From: Pseudomonas sp. Bout1
Lineage (GTDB): Bacteria > Pseudomonadota > Gammaproteobacteria > Pseudomonadales > Pseudomonadaceae
Direction: 5' to 3'
Assembly: GCF_034314165.1 (NCBI RefSeq)
Contig: NZ_JAVIWK010000001.1
Span: forward strand, 6,525,001 to 6,589,000
Length of the DNA: 64,000 nucleotides
Part shown: positions 63,789 to 64,000 of the stretch, piece by piece
Layout of the letters: each line of letters begins with the position of its first letter
How positions within the stretch are numbered: position 1 is the stretch's first letter
Made by a program: the position numbers and the translations under genes
Notes under the pieces: model-generated
Databases searched by the model: none
What the model saw: only the letters and a program-made list of their open reading frames with translations
Told to the model about the DNA's origin: nothing

Positions 63789-64000
<212 letters not shown>

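Overview
The window is chromosomal DNA of a fluorescent-group Pseudomonas (P. fluorescens complex, SBW25-like). The evidence is GC-rich, densely packed genes, Pseudomonas gene content and order, and many REP/REPIN palindromes of the kinds described in P. fluorescens. From ahcY rightward the core gene order resembles the stretch that in P. aeruginosa PAO1 runs between thiG and sahH (recalled gene order, not computed).

Layout. (1) 1-7.3 kb: lytic transglycosylase MltA, MAPEG and EamA membrane proteins, a 32-residue putative membrane peptide, a CPA1 Na+/H+ antiporter, a YfdC-type FNT channel, and a full-length patatin phospholipase of the ExoU type with no chaperone or type III genes beside it. 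(2) 7.4-17.5 kb: acyl-CoA thioesterase, SAH riboswitch with ahcY, metF, a solute-binding protein, the RNA helicase RhlE, cytochrome b561/YceI, bioA and rsmE. (3) 17.6-24.1 kb: a D-amino-acid dehydrogenase/RidA/solute-binding operon with a divergent LysR regulator, hemolysin III, a split chromate transporter, and a LysR regulator probably for malonate. (4) 24.4-31.8 kb: the malonate decarboxylase system mdcABCDEGH plus the madLM malonate transporter. (5) 32-37.1 kb: a lower-GC accessory patch. It holds a DUF6124-like gene with a structured leader, an HTH/Fic 'mobile mystery' pair flanked by 96-bp direct repeats, an orphan HigA antitoxin, an HTH protein fused to an NBR1-type Ig domain, an internally deleted 2OG-Fe(II) oxygenase, and a LysE exporter. 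(6) 37.2-47.2 kb: the Chp/Pil twitching chemosensory operon pilGHIJ-chpA-chpC, without pilK or chpB. (7) 47.4-64 kb: gshB, a TonB protein, yqgE-ruvX-pyrR-pyrB-pyrC', a tandem-TM2 protein, an NlpC/P60 peptidase, pilT, yggS-proC-yggT-metX-metW-DUF4426-rdgB-hemW, a DUF3392 protein, trmB and the end of thiG.

How the genes work together. ahcY (with its SAH sensor), metF, metX and metW serve methionine and the S-adenosylmethionine cycle. mdc/mad form one malonate uptake and decarboxylation pathway. pyrR-pyrB-pyrC' form the aspartate transcarbamoylase unit, with a dihydroorotase-like partner that lacks the zinc HxH motif. Pil/Chp and PilT control type IV pili.

The least ordinary signals are the ExoU-like effector, the 32-37 kb patch (structured element present twice with compensatory changes, Fic pair, NBR1-Ig regulator), and REPINs whose arms have expanded into 17-bp tandem arrays. 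No tRNA, rRNA, CRISPR array, transposase or integrase was found.
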